A stretch of DNA of 64,000 nt. Source: Epinephelus fuscoguttatus. Taxonomy: Eukaryota; Chordata; Actinopteri; Perciformes; Serranidae. Below, piece by piece: positions 22,001 through 34,239 of this stretch. Location: positions 31,883,339-31,947,338 of the forward strand of contig NC_064757.1 in assembly GCF_011397635.1 (NCBI RefSeq), in the 5' to 3' direction. Position 1 is the stretch's first letter. Every line of letters begins with the position of its first letter. A model generated the notes under the pieces. That model made no database searches. It was not told the DNA's origin and saw only the letters and a list, made by a program, of their open reading frames with translations. Both the position numbers and the translations under genes were made by a program.

Positions 22001-25000
22001 GTCATGTGGAGCTTTTACATTATATGCTCAAGTGTCGTAATGGAAGTCAAAGCACTCAGACAAACTGTGTCTTTTTCCTTTGAGTTTTTCTTAACACTCT
22101 GCTTCAGCCTCCGTCTAACCCTCTACCAGCACTGGTCCCTGTATGAGAGCATCTGTAATTCCTGTTACACCTCATGCCACTTCAAGCTTTGGACATTAAA
22201 TGGTCAAAAGAAGCTCCAGGAGTTTTTAGCTGATATGGGGTAAAGTGCCTAAAAAAATGAAATGTCTGTCAACAGAATTTTTTTGAATGGAATTCAATGA
22301 GGAAAAAGAGCTGCCTTAAGCCAACCCTACACTAGCCTACGCACCTTGCCTACGCCATTGTGAGCATTTATACTTGTGGGGTGGTGTGTCTGTGTCGCTC
22401 TGCAGTTACATCTCCAAAACACTAGTTGGAAGCGGGGTTTCTGTGAAGTGAAAGTGTAGGTGATCCAAAACACACATAAAAAACACATTAAACATGGCTT
22501 GATGGTGAGAATTTCAAACACAAGTACACAAGTTGGCTTCACTATAACTCACAGCATTCACAGACAAACACTTGTCTTTTGCGGGACACATTTTCATCAC
22601 AAATACAACATGCTAATGTTTTTAGCACAAGCCTATAGCATTTTACATTGTATAAATTAGCCTAGCAGCTAGCAAACTTTTCCTCAACTCGTAAGAAACC
22701 AGGGACAACAGCCACATCTAACAAAGGTGATGTTACAAAATTCAGCTCCATTACAGCTCACAAGGTTCACCGACAAAACAACTGTCTTACGCTAAACACG
22801 TTTTCCAAACAAATATAACATGCTAACGTTATTAGCACAAGCCTATAGCATTTCACATTGTATGAATTAGCCTAGCGACAAGCTGAGATTTCTTCTGCTC
22901 ATATGAAGCCAGGATAAATCACACACAAGACTTAAAATCAAATTTTTGTGGAGGCTTTATTGTCTTCACAATTTATTGTTTCTTATCTGTGAAATTAAAG
23001 TAAATAACAGCTTTGTTTCCACTGAGGGAAATGGTTTCATTCTACAAAAATAGACAGGAGGTGTGCGTCGCTGCCACACAGAGTTAGATTTCTGGGGAAG
23101 TGCACATCTGGCTATGGCATAGGTACGGTGTCGATTCAGCGCAGAAGTATAAATGCCACCTTACTTGTTTTAGTAGCTGATGTTTGCCAATAATGCTTTT
23201 ACAGTCTCCCTCTGAAGCAAGTGAGGCAGAAGTTCAACTCCATGGACATGTCGATCAAAGAAAACCTAAGGGAGGTCATTGAGGAGTCTTCCAATAAATA
23301 TGGGTATGAATCTAGAAAAGACCTGAAGAAGACAAGGCTTCACTTGCTGTTAGATGCATTTATTGACAGACAGCCTGAAATTAATTGTCTTTTTTTTCCT
23401 CACCTCCATCAGTATGAAGGACATCCGCATCCAGACATTTGGTGTTCACTTCGGCTTTAAGAACCGCTTCTTGGCTGGTGACATGGTTCATGCTACCACT
23501 GCGCTGCTGGAGAGCACTGAGAAAGATGAGACCGACAGTGACAACTTTATCAAGGCTCTGGACTCTCTGTCCAGGTTTGTGTTGATGAAAAGATGAGGAT
23601 GAGTGGTTTAACACTATAAAGTGGATGTTTATCATCAAGTTATAAAAACAAGTTTTCTTTCTGTCCTCTGTTGGTCTCTCTGTCTGCGTGTAGGAGTAAC
23701 CTCGATCGTCTACATTCAGGCATTGACCTGGCTAAGAAGAAGCTGATGGCCATCCAGCAGACTGTCGCCAGTTGCATCTGCACCAACCTCATTCTGTCAC
23801 AGGGACCCTTCCTCTACTGCTACCTCATGGAGGTAAGAGCGTCTGTGTGACCTGCAGATGTGTGTGTGTGTGTGTGTGTGTGTGTGGCTGCTTCTCTACA
23901 GTACATCCTGCTCAGCTCAACACTTTCCTCCTCCTGCTTTTCCATGTGTAGGGGACACCTGACGTGAAGCTCTTTTCTAAGCCCATGGCCTTGACTCTGC
24001 TCTGCAAGTACCTCCTGAAGGCTTTTGTCCACTCTGTAAGTATCTCAGACTGTTAAATAAGAAGCTTTTAATTAGGTTTGTCATAATAACTACTTTTGTT
24101 GGATGATATATTGCCCAGAAATAATTACAATAAACAATATTATTGTTGTTGTTTTAAGACCATTTTATGCCACTGTTAGAATGATAATATTAAAGAATAA
24201 AATTGTAAGTACACTCTATCAATGAGCCAAAAACAAAAATCTTGTAATCAGACCAGAATATTTTTCCATCTGTTCGTTCAGCTGAGGTGCTGTGCCACGC
24301 ATGTTAACACAATAGGCAATATCATACAATATATGGATGTAGCCACCATCGTTTTTGCTGATCTCGATAAGTCTATAACGTAATTATCATGACAGACTTT
24401 CTTTTACTTGCACTGAAAACATACTGTGTTATTGGTGTCACTCTTTCACTCGTGGTGTTTTTGTCGGTTAGACGAGGAATAAGCGCTGCAAACTGCTCCC
24501 GCTCATCATGGCTGCTCCCAAGGACGTGGAGAAGGGAACTGTCATTGTTGTGGGAATCCCACCCGAGTCTGAAACATCTGACAAGAAGAAGTAAGACGTT
24601 CCTTTTTTTTTTTTTAAAACATATGTAGGATATTACCAAAACAGTAGGAGCAGAGCTAATAATATACTAAATAATGTTTCTCCAACAAACCATGTAAACA
24701 AAGCTGTTTCAACCACTAACTAATGTGTAGAATATAACTCCAGAATCTTGAAATATACGATATAGTCAAATATTCCATATCTGGTAAAGTTTTTGCTGTT
24801 GACTCTGCCGATGAGTTTATGTCCTTGCTATGTTAATATGTGATGCTTTGAGATGAAATACTACTATTGACTCACATCTTCAGCCGATTTAATATGTGCA
24901 TTACTCAAAATACTTGAATCATCCTTATTCAAAAAGTATTTGTTTTCTCTTTCCTTAGACTTCAGTAATTGTAAGACAAAAATGTATTTATATTGTTTGC

Positions 25001-26188
25001 TAGTATTGCCAGTGTAAAGAACAGTAGAGTAGAGTCCAATGTGAATGTCTTCAGACTGCTCGTTTTGTCTGACCAACACAGGATGTCTGCAGGTCCTTAA
25101 AATGTCTTAAATTCAATGTCACAAGTATTAGGCTTTAAAAGTAATTAAATAGTATGTATGTATTTATATGTATATATTTGAATTTATACGTTCTTAATGG
25201 CTACAAACATTTGATCTAATTTCATTTATCTATTTTTTCAATTTTATTTTGTCAAAATGAGTCGAGCTCTCAAAATTAAAGTCCTCTGCTACTTTAATGT
25301 TTTTAATTCGGCAGAGAAGTGCACCCTGCATCCTCCCTGAAATCTTCGCCTATGCCTGCACGGGAGCACATATGTACTAATTATATTTGCCTGCCATGCT
25401 TGAATGAGAAACATTGATATGACTTACATTGGTCTTGGTTTTGGTTGAAGGTGATCTTTAAAAAGGTCTTAAAAAGCATTCAATTTAAGTGTCTGATACC
25501 TGCAGACACCCTGCAACAGTCCAAAACCCAAAAATATTACATTTACAATTACATAAAATAGAGAAAAGCAGAAGGTCTTCACATCAGAGAAGTGGACACC
25601 AGAAAATTGTTTGTATTTTTGCTTAAAAAAGACTGAAACAACCAACTGATTATCAAAATAGTTGATGTTTATTTTGTCTATTGATTAATTGATTTATCAA
25701 CTAATTTTGAGTTGTATACAGCAAAATTGCCTAATTTCCTCAACTCGTAACTTTTTTTTTTTTTTACTTTTTTGTAAAAGTTTCTTTGGTCGAGCATTTG
25801 AGAAAGCTGCAGAGAGCACCAGCTCCAGAACTCTTCATGACAACTTTGACACTTCAAGTAAGATTTACATTATCATTAACACCTCTAATGTGCTGTGTCC
25901 AAGTCCTCATACATGTTTAATCTGTGTAGCCATATATCTCTTCATCAGACACAAGGTGGCAGCCTTCTCTTCATTTCTAGTAGCACATCTGACAGTGGGA
26001 ATCATGAAATATCAGTCATGTTTCACATGCGGAATAACATTTGTTTAGTATTTCTGCACCTTCCTGCCAGAAACATTTATCCCAAACTACCTTTTGGCTT
26101 TGTTGTTTTTTAAACCTCTGCAGTAATTGAACTGAAGACGGAGGACAGGAGCAAGTTTCTGGATGCACTCATCACCCTGCTGTCATGA
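19018..26188 (+). CDS. cdc45: Cell division control protein 45 (CMG helicase subunit)
   Basis: CDC45 joins MCM2-7 and GINS to form the replicative CMG helicase in the nucleus. Exons: 19018-19068, 19239-19298, 20485-20577, 20674-20811, 20976-21122, 21210-21268, 21364-21412, 21509-21570, 21673-21723, 21863-21982, 22108-22239, 23205-23303, 23413-23574, 23694-23832, 23952-24035, 24472-24590, 25781-25857, 26124-26188. All are GT-AG with matching phases and give 568 residues (human 566). The start [14 protein letters not shown] matches the conserved N-terminus. The inactive DHH/RecJ-like fold shows [10 protein letters not shown] at 25-34 and DTHRP at 99-103. An acidic stretch lies at about 136-154 ([16 protein letters not shown]). 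The C-terminus [20 protein letters not shown] and the end in LLS are conserved. Several introns carry repeats. Confidence 0.97.
19773..19866 (+). mobile_element. Tc1-like transposase fragment in cdc45 intron 2
   Basis: The stretch starting ATGGGGAAGAAAGGTGAT translates to 27 residues, opening [13 protein letters not shown] and closing SLSISET. This is the N-terminal start of a fish Tc1-type transposase. Similarity stops abruptly near 19866, where another repeat begins, so this is a short relic with no DDE domain. Confidence 0.7.
19868..20157 (+). repeat. Fish interspersed repeat (SINE-like) in cdc45 intron 2
   Basis: The order GGCGGTTTGATCCCCAGC, then CTGCATGTTGA, GAGCAAGATACTGAACCCCA, AATTGCCCCCGATGGCTGTT, ACCAGTGTATGAATGTG and GGCACTATACAAGTGCAGTC matches a very common fish repeat as I recall it. 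The GGTTTGATCCC stretch resembles a pol III B box. It directly abuts the Tc1 relic. Confidence 0.6.
20857..20891. repeat. (TTTG)n microsatellite
   Basis: About eight and a half TTTG units lie in cdc45 intron 4, about 45 bases after the exon 4 donor. Confidence 0.9.
22315..23163. mobile_element. Non-autonomous DNA transposon in cdc45 intron 11
   Basis: Second copy of the element at 10700-11645. The left end region has GAGCATTTATACTTGTG (about 22362-22378). The right end has GCAGAAGTATAAATGCC (about 23141-23157), which reads GGCATTTATACTTCTGC in reverse, so the ends are inverted. The interior holds an internal duplication: the AAATACAACATGCTAATG..AGCACAAGCCTATAGCATTT block at 22600-22650 recurs at 22810-22855. 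It accounts for nearly all of this 965-base intron. Confidence 0.6.
25079..25513. mobile_element. Small TIR element in cdc45 intron 16
   Basis: The left end CAGGATGTCTGCAGGTCCTT and the right end (reverse complement CAGGGTGTCTGCAGGTATCA) are matching terminal inverted repeats about 435 bases apart. A related, truncated right half (AAAAAGGTCTTAAAAA..TTTAAGTGTCTGATACCTGC) lies at about 20340-20392 in intron 2. No transposase is encoded. An exact target duplication is not clear. Confidence 0.65.
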
Positions 26189-26475
26189 GAGGGAACGTGA
26201 GCATGAGCTTTGAGTCTTGAACAGTTTTAAGTGCTGCTTCTGTTCATATGTGTGTCAGACATGTACAGTGTCACTAGTACAAGAACTTTATCCATGAGTT
26301 TTAAGGTTTTTATCAGTTTTGTGTGTATATTGTACAGTCTTTTTGTAAATGTGTGGAAGTCTTAATTTTGCTTTTAAATTTTTGTGACATTTGTCTTTTA
26401 TTCCTGTCTGTGTATGTGAGGGGTTCATCACATTTTTAACATGTTTAATAAATCATAGTAAGTTACTTTAATGTG
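26189..26475 (+). other. cdc45: cdc45 3' UTR with polyadenylation signal
   Basis: AATAAA at 26447-26452 lies about 260 bases after the stop codon and is followed by a TGTGTTGTTGGTCTGTTTG GU-rich stretch. This places the likely mRNA end near 26470. Confidence 0.8.
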
Positions 26476-27580
26476 TTGTTGGTCTGTTTGTTATTGTTTC
26501 CAGAAGTATTTTAGATATGAGAGTTGTGAAATGTAGGAAAGTATCTCTTTTGCAGAAATATGGCTCTACCTTCACTCTTCAAATTCATATCATGAGCAGT
26601 TACTCTTATCTTGTTATACACGTCCTTTGTTTTGCTCATGCTGCCAGGTCTCCAAATGAAAAAATAACAGTTTAACTTCACTTCACTTGGTGAGATAGAT
26701 TCTTGCTGTTGGAGATTTATTACAAAGTTAAGTTATATCACAGACTACTTTCAAATACTCCACCTTATGTCCTTTTTTAAATTTTCCTACATGATTCAGT
26801 GGCATAAACAGAAAATGTCTTGGGGCTGAGTAAAAACATCAAGAGACCAGAATGCTTAGGGAACAACACTTAAGCTGAAACAGAGATCCTTTAACATTTT
26901 CTTAAAGAACTGTGTCATCATTGTGTCTTCTGACAGTGGTTCAGCAGGGTTCCCACTGTCATGAATTCCACAGTCTTTTTTTTCCAGGCCTCAGTAAAAT
27001 CTCTGGACGTTATCAAGAAGTCATTGAATTTTGTTGTGTACAAATTTATTTTCTATAACTGTTGCATAGCTCTAATTTGCATGTGTGTGTGACAGCGCTG
27101 TTTACCATTAGGTACATTTCTTTATTTTCCATGCATATTAGCTAGAATGATGTTTATAGAGTTTGAATCCAGTATGTTTGAACGACAGGCAAGAAAATGA
27201 TGTTGTGACAGTGCAATTTAACATGTAGGGTAATGAATCCCAATGTTTCCATACCTTACCCCACTAATATTTTTAAGTTGTACCACATTGTCCAAGATGG
27301 AGCAACTGACAAGGGCAGCCTAGGGCGTATTAGTCAGAGTGGCAATGCGCACTTTGGTTATATTTTAATTGCTCTACAATTTGAGCATGGCTTTCTTTTT
27401 TCTTAATTAAACCAATGGGCCAACCAGACTGTCGGAATAGGTATAACTACAGCTGAAGCAGCTACGTGACCTGCCCTTTAGTTACATGACTCACCCACCT
27501 TGAGCTACACGTCAGTCCACAATCAGCCCCCTCGCTCTTTGGCCCAGAAGCAGAAGCCCCTGTGAAACTGCTAAGTTTGC
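26476..27580. other. Intergenic spacer
   Basis: No gene is seen. The CAGGGTTCCCA start near 26946 resembles the edge of the repeat at 29372, suggesting a fragment of the same family. Confidence 0.45.
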
Positions 27581-27589
27581 AATTTGCTA

Positions 27590-28150
27590 GCTATGAAGTA
27601 TTGAGTTAAAAGAGAGATGATTAAGGTTAAGATAAGGGCAATGGGAAGGCTACATCTTCTTACTTATGTTAATGCTAAGTTAGTGATTAGCTAACGTTAA
27701 ATATGAAATATGTTAAAAGAGAGGTGGTAATGGTAATAGGAAGGCTATATCTCGTTACTTATGCTAATGCAAAGTCAGCAAATAGCTACTTTAAGTATTA
27801 CATTAAAAGAGAGATGGTTAAGGTTAAGATAAGGGTAATGGGAAGGTACATCTTATGTATGCTAATGCAAAGTTAGCAATTTACTACATTAAACATTAAG
27901 TATTACATTAAAAGAGGCGGTTTAGGTTAAGGTATTGGTGATGGGAAGGCTACATTTTGTTTCTTATGCTGATGACAAGTTAGCAATTACCTAATGTTGG
28001 CAATGAGGTATTACGTGAGAGGGCAGGCAGCTAAAGTTAAGATAAGGGTAAAAGGAGGGCTACATCTTGTTACTTATACTAATGCTAAGTTAGAAATTAG
28101 CTAACATTAGCTATGAAGTATTATGTTAAAAGAAAGACGGTTTCGGTTGA
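27590..28150 (+). repeat. ~105-bp minisatellite, about six units
   Basis: A unit containing TTAAAAGAGAGATG, GGTTAAGATAAGGGTAATGG, GAAGGCTACATCTT, TTACTTATGCTAATGC and AAGTTAGCAATTAGCTAA recurs. The TTAAAAG phase marks lie at about 27606, 27713, 27803, 27908, 28015 (altered) and 28126, so the spacing is 90-111 bases. Units are clearly diverged, so the array is old. Confidence 0.85.
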
Positions 28151-29009
28151 GATAAGGTCAACAAATGTGACCAATTTTAGCAACAGTAACAAGATAAGAC
28201 ACTATTAATTAGGAAGTACTCATTTGAAGACACTGGGACTTAAGTAGTGTTTCATTTTAGGACATTGGGACTTTATAGTCAACTTATTGACAACAATCAT
28301 CTTTTTGGTGTGTTTCTGAAGAGGATGGCAGTTTGTTAAACCCCTTAGTTTACACCTTTAAAAACACTGAAACACCTGTTTGCAGCCCCTCATTGCAGGT
28401 GGCACAGTGGTGAGCAATTCACCCAGTTAATTATTTCCTTTCTTTCAACTTTTTCAGATCACACAGACCAAGTATTCCATAAGGAAAAACAAAATTATAG
28501 AATACAGTAAATTATCTATTGTTGTTTTGATGGTTCCACTGACCCATATTAAGAACCACCATTGTTGGTTTGTGGGTAAAAACACCACAAGGACCTAATC
28601 TATTTGTCAAAAGGGAAGTTGAATTTTTCTTCGTGTCATGAAACAAAGATCTGGCAGAGTGTTGGCTGCTGGCAGTCACAGCTGGCGGTGGCAGAGACCG
28701 CGATCCAAACTGATTACAGTCTTTTCATTTGGATCCAATCTTTTGTTTTGCTGACGCCCGACATGTGGTTCCACAGAAAGTAAAACAGCTCTTACAGTAT
28801 TTGTGAAACTTCTAGTGAAAGTGTTTCATGAACTTATACTGTAATCTTCCCCTGAGCTCAGCCCGCTCATGTGGGTCAAAGGTGAGAGCTACGGTCTTGG
28901 CCGACATTGGAGAAAGTAGGCCAGGCCTCCTGGTGGTGATTTGCTGCGGGCCCAGAGAGTGACTGGAAAGGTGGAGCCTGAGCGGCTCTCTGTGGGATAA
29001 TTAAGATCC

Positions 29010-29236
29010 TTATCGCTTGTGGATCAGGATGCGATCTTGACCTCCAGAGTAGACGGTGTTTGGGTGGTTTCGCAGGAAAGTCCGGACTGACTGGCAGCAG
29101 TGGGACTGAAACGTGCCGTGATCTGCGTCGAGCTGCAGCACGTTAATGTAAATGGTCTTATTGTTGAGGTTGTCAGCATCATCGTCATCACTTATTGTGT
29201 ATGATTGTGGACATCTTGCTGCTTCCTCTGCGTCAA
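29010..29236 (-). CDS. Unassigned candidate terminal exon (low confidence)
   Basis: On the minus strand, an acceptor-like CTTGTTCTCAAACAG (29239 is the first base of its CAG, read downwards) opens a frame of about 75 codons ending in TAA at 29010-29012. The product contains SYTISDDDDADNLNNK, TIYINVLQLDADHGTFQ and a C-terminal YSGGQDRILIHKR. Third positions are rich in G/C (CTG CAG CTC GAC, ACC GTC TAC), unlike the AT-rich surroundings. I do not recognise the family and found no companion exons. It could be the last exon of a small unnamed gene, a pseudogene relic or chance. An ATG-led version extends to 29279. Confidence 0.25.
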
Positions 29237-29371
29237 CTGTTTGAGAACAAGTTGCATTCATAATGATGTTTACAGTCACAACAGTGTGATGTTATCCAGC
29301 AGAAATACTGTTTGTGAGGAAGCCTTGAGAGACACATTTATATCATTTTATCATTATCGGATCAACTGTTT

Positions 29372-29640
29372 GTCAGGGTTCCCATGGGTCCTTGAAATCC
29401 TTGAAACTTTGTGTATTTGAGGGGGAAAAAACCCAAGACTTCTCTCTCTTTTAATTGTTGTCTTTGAGCTTCTGTTAAACCAGTTTTCATGATAAAAATT
29501 CTCAGTGTTGTAACTGTAATTACCCTTGATCTGTGTCTCAAACTATGTTGTGTTGGGTCCTTGAATTTGAGGGACATGGACCTGGAAAGGTCTTGGAAAG
29601 TCCTTGAATTTGATGTTTAAGAAGGTTTGGGAGCCCTTGT
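29372..29640. repeat. Interspersed repeat with inverted ends
   Basis: The start CAGGGTTCCCATGGGTCCTT and the end, read in reverse as AAGGGCTCCCAAACCTTCTT, are inverted-repeat-like. Internal TCCTTGAAA / TCCTTGAATTTGA blocks recur in both arms. No coding content is visible. Confidence 0.5.
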
Positions 29641-31577
29641 TTATTTTTAGATACACAATGATCATGAATTACTGATAAGTGCAGCCTCTCTTTTTGTCTT
29701 CTCATTTTTAAAATGAAAATGTCACTGCAACATCCATTTAATTGTCATTCTGGAGCTTTTGATCATATCACATGATCTTCATCAGTAAGTGGAGTTACCC
29801 AGTTTTTATGGCATTGTAGATTTTCTTTTTTACTGAGCACTTTTAATACCTTGGTTTTGGCTAAAAATCTGAGGTTCACAGTTCACTCTTGACTGGCTGT
29901 TTCAACCAATATGGAATTTACATCTATTGCATGTTAGTTTGTCCAGGGAGAGAGATCTCTTCTCAGTTACTCCTCCTGAGTTTTCTTCCATTTTTTTCTT
30001 GTTAAGGACTTCTTGGGGGTTGTTGTGTGCTGTACAGTACTGGTAAATTTGTGATTGGTGATATTGGTCTATGTCAGGGATTGGCCACCTTTACCATCAA
30101 AAGAGACTTTTTTTTCTGTCTTGAGCTGCAAAACATATTTGAACCTTATAATGACGTTAATGCACCCTATAAGTCTAAATTAACATATCAACATTACTAG
30201 TAGGTCTAAATGAGCATTCATTAATATGTTTGAACAGGGTGGCTCCTCTGCAGCGGGCTATTCATGATTATTTGGTTATTTAACTTTACAGCATTGGTGG
30301 TGAAAGCAAACAAATCTGTCCATGCACTGTCAAATACTCTGTTTTCCTCCAAGACTTCTCCTTTTTAGAATTTAGAATCCAAAGCTAGTGTAGTGACTAG
30401 CCCTTTACACTATTGGTTGCTAATTGACTGAATTGTTCGGATGTGTACTATGACTACTCCCAATCTACACCAGTGCTGTATGTCATCATATGTTTATTTT
30501 CTCACAAGTGTCCATAATGTCTGGATAACTTCCAATAAGTTTCAACACAAACTTCCAATAAATACAGCCATATAAATTTTGATCCAAGCACAGATTAAAA
30601 CTGTTTGCTTCCTAACACCAGTAGCACCTGTGCTTCTGGGATGAACTTAAATACAATGGCCTCCCTCAGCCAGTGGCATAAGCCACTCAGTGGCGTGGCG
30701 GGAAAATACATTCAACACAAATCAAACCCTCTGTCCTTGGACCCTCATAATGAATAAGGGAAAATTTCCCCCAAAATACTCTTTAGCAGGGAATATCTAG
30801 CCACCCTGCTGCCAGGCAGTGGATGTTTGATGTACATTGTAGATGACAAAACGAAAATTATTTAATTTGATGTCCAGGCTACAACTGGAGAATGTAAGAA
30901 TCATTTTAGGCTCACACCAATGGTAAAAGTTTAAAAAATAATTGTTATTTATCTTGATGTAATATTTTGTTTAAGTAACTGGGAGCTAGAGAGCTGCATG
31001 GAGCTGTGGCACCGCTAGTTGGTACCCCTGCAAGTAAAACTGATTTGGAAGAGAAGTCCTTAAACTGAGACAATGTAATTTTTGATTAATAGCAACCACT
31101 CTGACAACAAGCAGTCACATTACACGATACCACGATGTCTTTACTCTTGTGACAATACCATCTAAATTTTCACAGCAGCACGAATAAAGTGGAGTTATAA
31201 GGAGTCGAGTCGGTAGTCTGATAAAGTAGTGTCAGTCACACAGTAATATCTTTTTAAGTGGTAGTAGTGTAAATAAACAGTTTTCCTCTGTACCAATATG
31301 TTTTTAAGTTTTCTCTTTGTTGGCTGGTGAGGACAGGATTGAGTCTAAACACCTGCTCTCTTCAGTTACCTGGTTTATGAGCAGAGACGGTGGGAGCATC
31401 AGTCGTTGTCTGTTGATGTTCCCGTGAGGAGATCCACCTGTTCAGCCCATCATTTGGCCTCCTCCCCTCAGCCATCAATCACTTTGCTTTCCATCCCCCC
31501 TCTTGCACCTCTGGTGAAGTGGGGCCACTGCCCTTTCCGCAGCTCTGCATCTGAGGAATGTGGCATGCAACAGACCC

Positions 31578-31615
<38 letters not shown>

Positions 31616-31970
31616 GAGGGAAACATACCTCCAAAGGCAGGATTGTACAGCCCATGTGTAAATGTGCAGAGCAGCATGTTTGAAGGCCTCACACTGAAAG
31701 GGTGAGCTTCTGAGTAAAGCTTCAGGGGATGTTGGTAGGAGTAATGATGCGGTCATGTAGGACGCTGTTCTGACTTATATGATCAGTATTTTAATCATAT
31801 TAACCATATACTCTTACCTGTACTTGAGACTTGATACTGTACTTAGTGATATGCCACTTGTCATATCTATATGCAACTTCAGTTAAGAGCATCTTATGAT
31901 CCTTACCATGAACCTTGATTATATTCCGTCATTAATATTTTTAAGTCTGCATGTTTATTCATATGTTTAT
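29641..31970. other. Intergenic spacer with probable old repeats and a (CA)n run
   Basis: The stretch at about 30080-30120 (GGATTGGCCACCTTTACCAT..AAAAGAG) resembles the edge of a common fish repeat. A (CA)n microsatellite of about 16 units lies at 31579-31611. No gene is supported. Confidence 0.45.
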
Positions 31971-31974
31971 ATTT

Positions 31975-32300
31975 GCCCAACTGGTGGGTCGCGGTCCAAA
32001 AGTGGGTCCAGGTCTATTCTGAATGGACTGCAATGTGTCAAGTTTGTGAAAACTACATTTTAATTTTGAAGTACAGTGAATTTCCGGCACAAGCTTTTTT
32101 TATGAAGTGCCATTTCCTGCTGTGGAGTGAGTGAGTGAGTGAGTGAGTGAGTGAGTGAGTCTTAATAAAGACTGCAAACTAGCTTGATGACATGGCCTAA
32201 CACAGGTATGACGCTAAATGTATTAAACTTTGTGGACCTTGAACTAATGATTAAGGAGCGATCTGGACCTCATGGCTGGACCGGTTGGGAACCACTGCCT
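31975..32300. mobile_element. Small TIR element carrying a (GAGT)n array
   Basis: The left end CCCAACTGGTGGGTCGCGGT and the right end, read in reverse as GGTTCCCAACCGGTCCAGCC, are imperfect inverted repeats. This end type is widespread in fish genomes. A GAGT tetranucleotide array of about nine units (32124-32160) sits inside. No transposase is present. Confidence 0.55.
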
Positions 32301-33106
32301 CAAAGGAGCTGTTTGTGGCATTCAGAGCGTATCTTTGATTCAGAGTCTATGGTGAGATTAGCTGGACATAGTTTTTAACGTGGAGGTGCCTAAGCTTGCG
32401 GCTAGCAGCTCATGGTGCTAATAGCTTGCACCATGCTGACAACAGCAACAGTGCTGATAGAGCTAACAGTGTTAACCGGGGGGAAACTGGAGGGTGTCTG
32501 TAAAAAGGTAATATCAGGCGACACACTGGGGTGGTAGATTTATTGTCCGAGCTCTAGTACAGACATTCCTGGTCCCAAATAGATCCTTTATTTTGGTGAT
32601 CCCAACTATTTAGCACTTAGTGCTAAGTAATTGTGTAGTAGCTGTGTTTTTAAAAGTGCTGCACAAATAAAGTTTTTTTTTTTATCATTTATTTAGTCAT
32701 TATTAGTTATTAGTTATTTCTGCTTTCTCAGTAATAGTTCTCTAGCCACCATCATGTGCTTGGCATTTTACTTGGGTATTTACTTGGATATCTGCTTACT
32801 GAAACAAGTAGGACATTTATCTTTCCTGTAATTACTGTCATTCTTCCAGTGTAAAATCTATGGACGGTGAACTTTGTCACCAAGATGAATTTTTGTAATA
32901 TTTCCTGTGAAGCATGATGAGAGATTGTGTCACCTCCTTTTCCTCAGAATCCTCCTCGAACAGTTGTAGTTGTTTTTGTGCCTCCTCTTGTGCCTCTCTT
33001 TGTCTCTAACAATTTCAGATTCCAGATAGGATTAGTTTTACTGGACAACCAGAGACAAAGAACTACAGCTGACTTGTTCTGCCTGCCGCCATGCTGTGAG
33101 AGGATG

Positions 33107-33108
<2 letters not shown>

Positions 33109-33161
<53 letters not shown>
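33109..33161. repeat. (CA)n microsatellite
   Basis: About 26 uninterrupted CA units, followed by CTAATATATATACACACA. Confidence 0.95.
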
Positions 33162-33164
<3 letters not shown>

Positions 33165-34239
33165 TATATATACACACAGAAGCAATACATACATAAACTT
33201 CATAAACGTCATATACAAACTTACATTTCACTGAAATTTTCAGGAACAATGAAAACATCCTCACTTCAGACCTGCTGCTGCTGGCAGCTTCATGTCAGCG
33301 TGTCAGCCCACAGATGCCCTTAATGATCCCTAACCCCTGTGACCTTTAACCCCTCGAGACCTCTCACAGTCGGGGTGTTATTCCCCGAATTGCTCTCCCC
33401 TCTTCAATTGTTTTAAAGTGCTTTCAGGCAAAAGATATTTGTATTGCCTGGAAAAATGTGCATTAATTTGATACTAAGGATAGTATTAGTGCTCTATAAT
33501 ATAGTATTCTATAGTATAGTATCAGTATTCTTCCATATTTTATAGGATTTATTTCATTTTTATGTGACCTGCACTGCATATTAATGTTTGCACAGCTCTG
33601 TGCCTAATGCTGAGAAACCACAGACCACAGACTCTTGATAAACGTGTAATCTCTGACTTCTTCTGCTTAAATACTGTGTCGAACATCAAATTAACCAAAC
33701 ATCCTCTCACCCACCTTTCATAAATATGATTTTATAAATACAAGTTAAGTTGACGATTTACAGGTCAGATCAATTACTTACAGATCACTAATAATCCATT
33801 AGAATATTAAAATGAAAGTAAGTGTTTAGTGGCCAGGCTGTGATGGCACATTTTCGGGAATAGTTCGATATTTAAGGAACATGCTAATTTACTGTTTTTA
33901 AGAAGAGCATTGATACCATTGTCAAGTTTGTGTGTTAAATGTGAAGCTACAGTCTTCAGCTGGATAGCTTATCTAAAACAAAATATAAATCCTCCTGAGA
34001 CCCAAACTTTTGTTTTGTTTGCATGTTCAATTTCTCCTAGCTATTTGCGATCAATAGGTCCCAATGTCCTTTAACAAGATGATAATAAAGTCCCAATGTT
34101 CTCAAATGAGACCTGCCAACCATATCACTGTGCAGACAACCTGGTCTCACTCCAAAGTCATTTAAATCCTGCGCTTGGGCAGTGACTTGTGGCGTCAGAC
34201 ACTGACGAAAAAGCTGCCCTTTGACGTGGGCATGATACA

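Noticed and set aside
31406-31756. Frames with Cys-Val or Thr-His repeats, also at 32927-33264, 35366-35977, 56621-57022 and 57621-57897
   Set aside because: These are translations of CA/GT microsatellites; the only real coding part among them is the septin exon 57720-57837.
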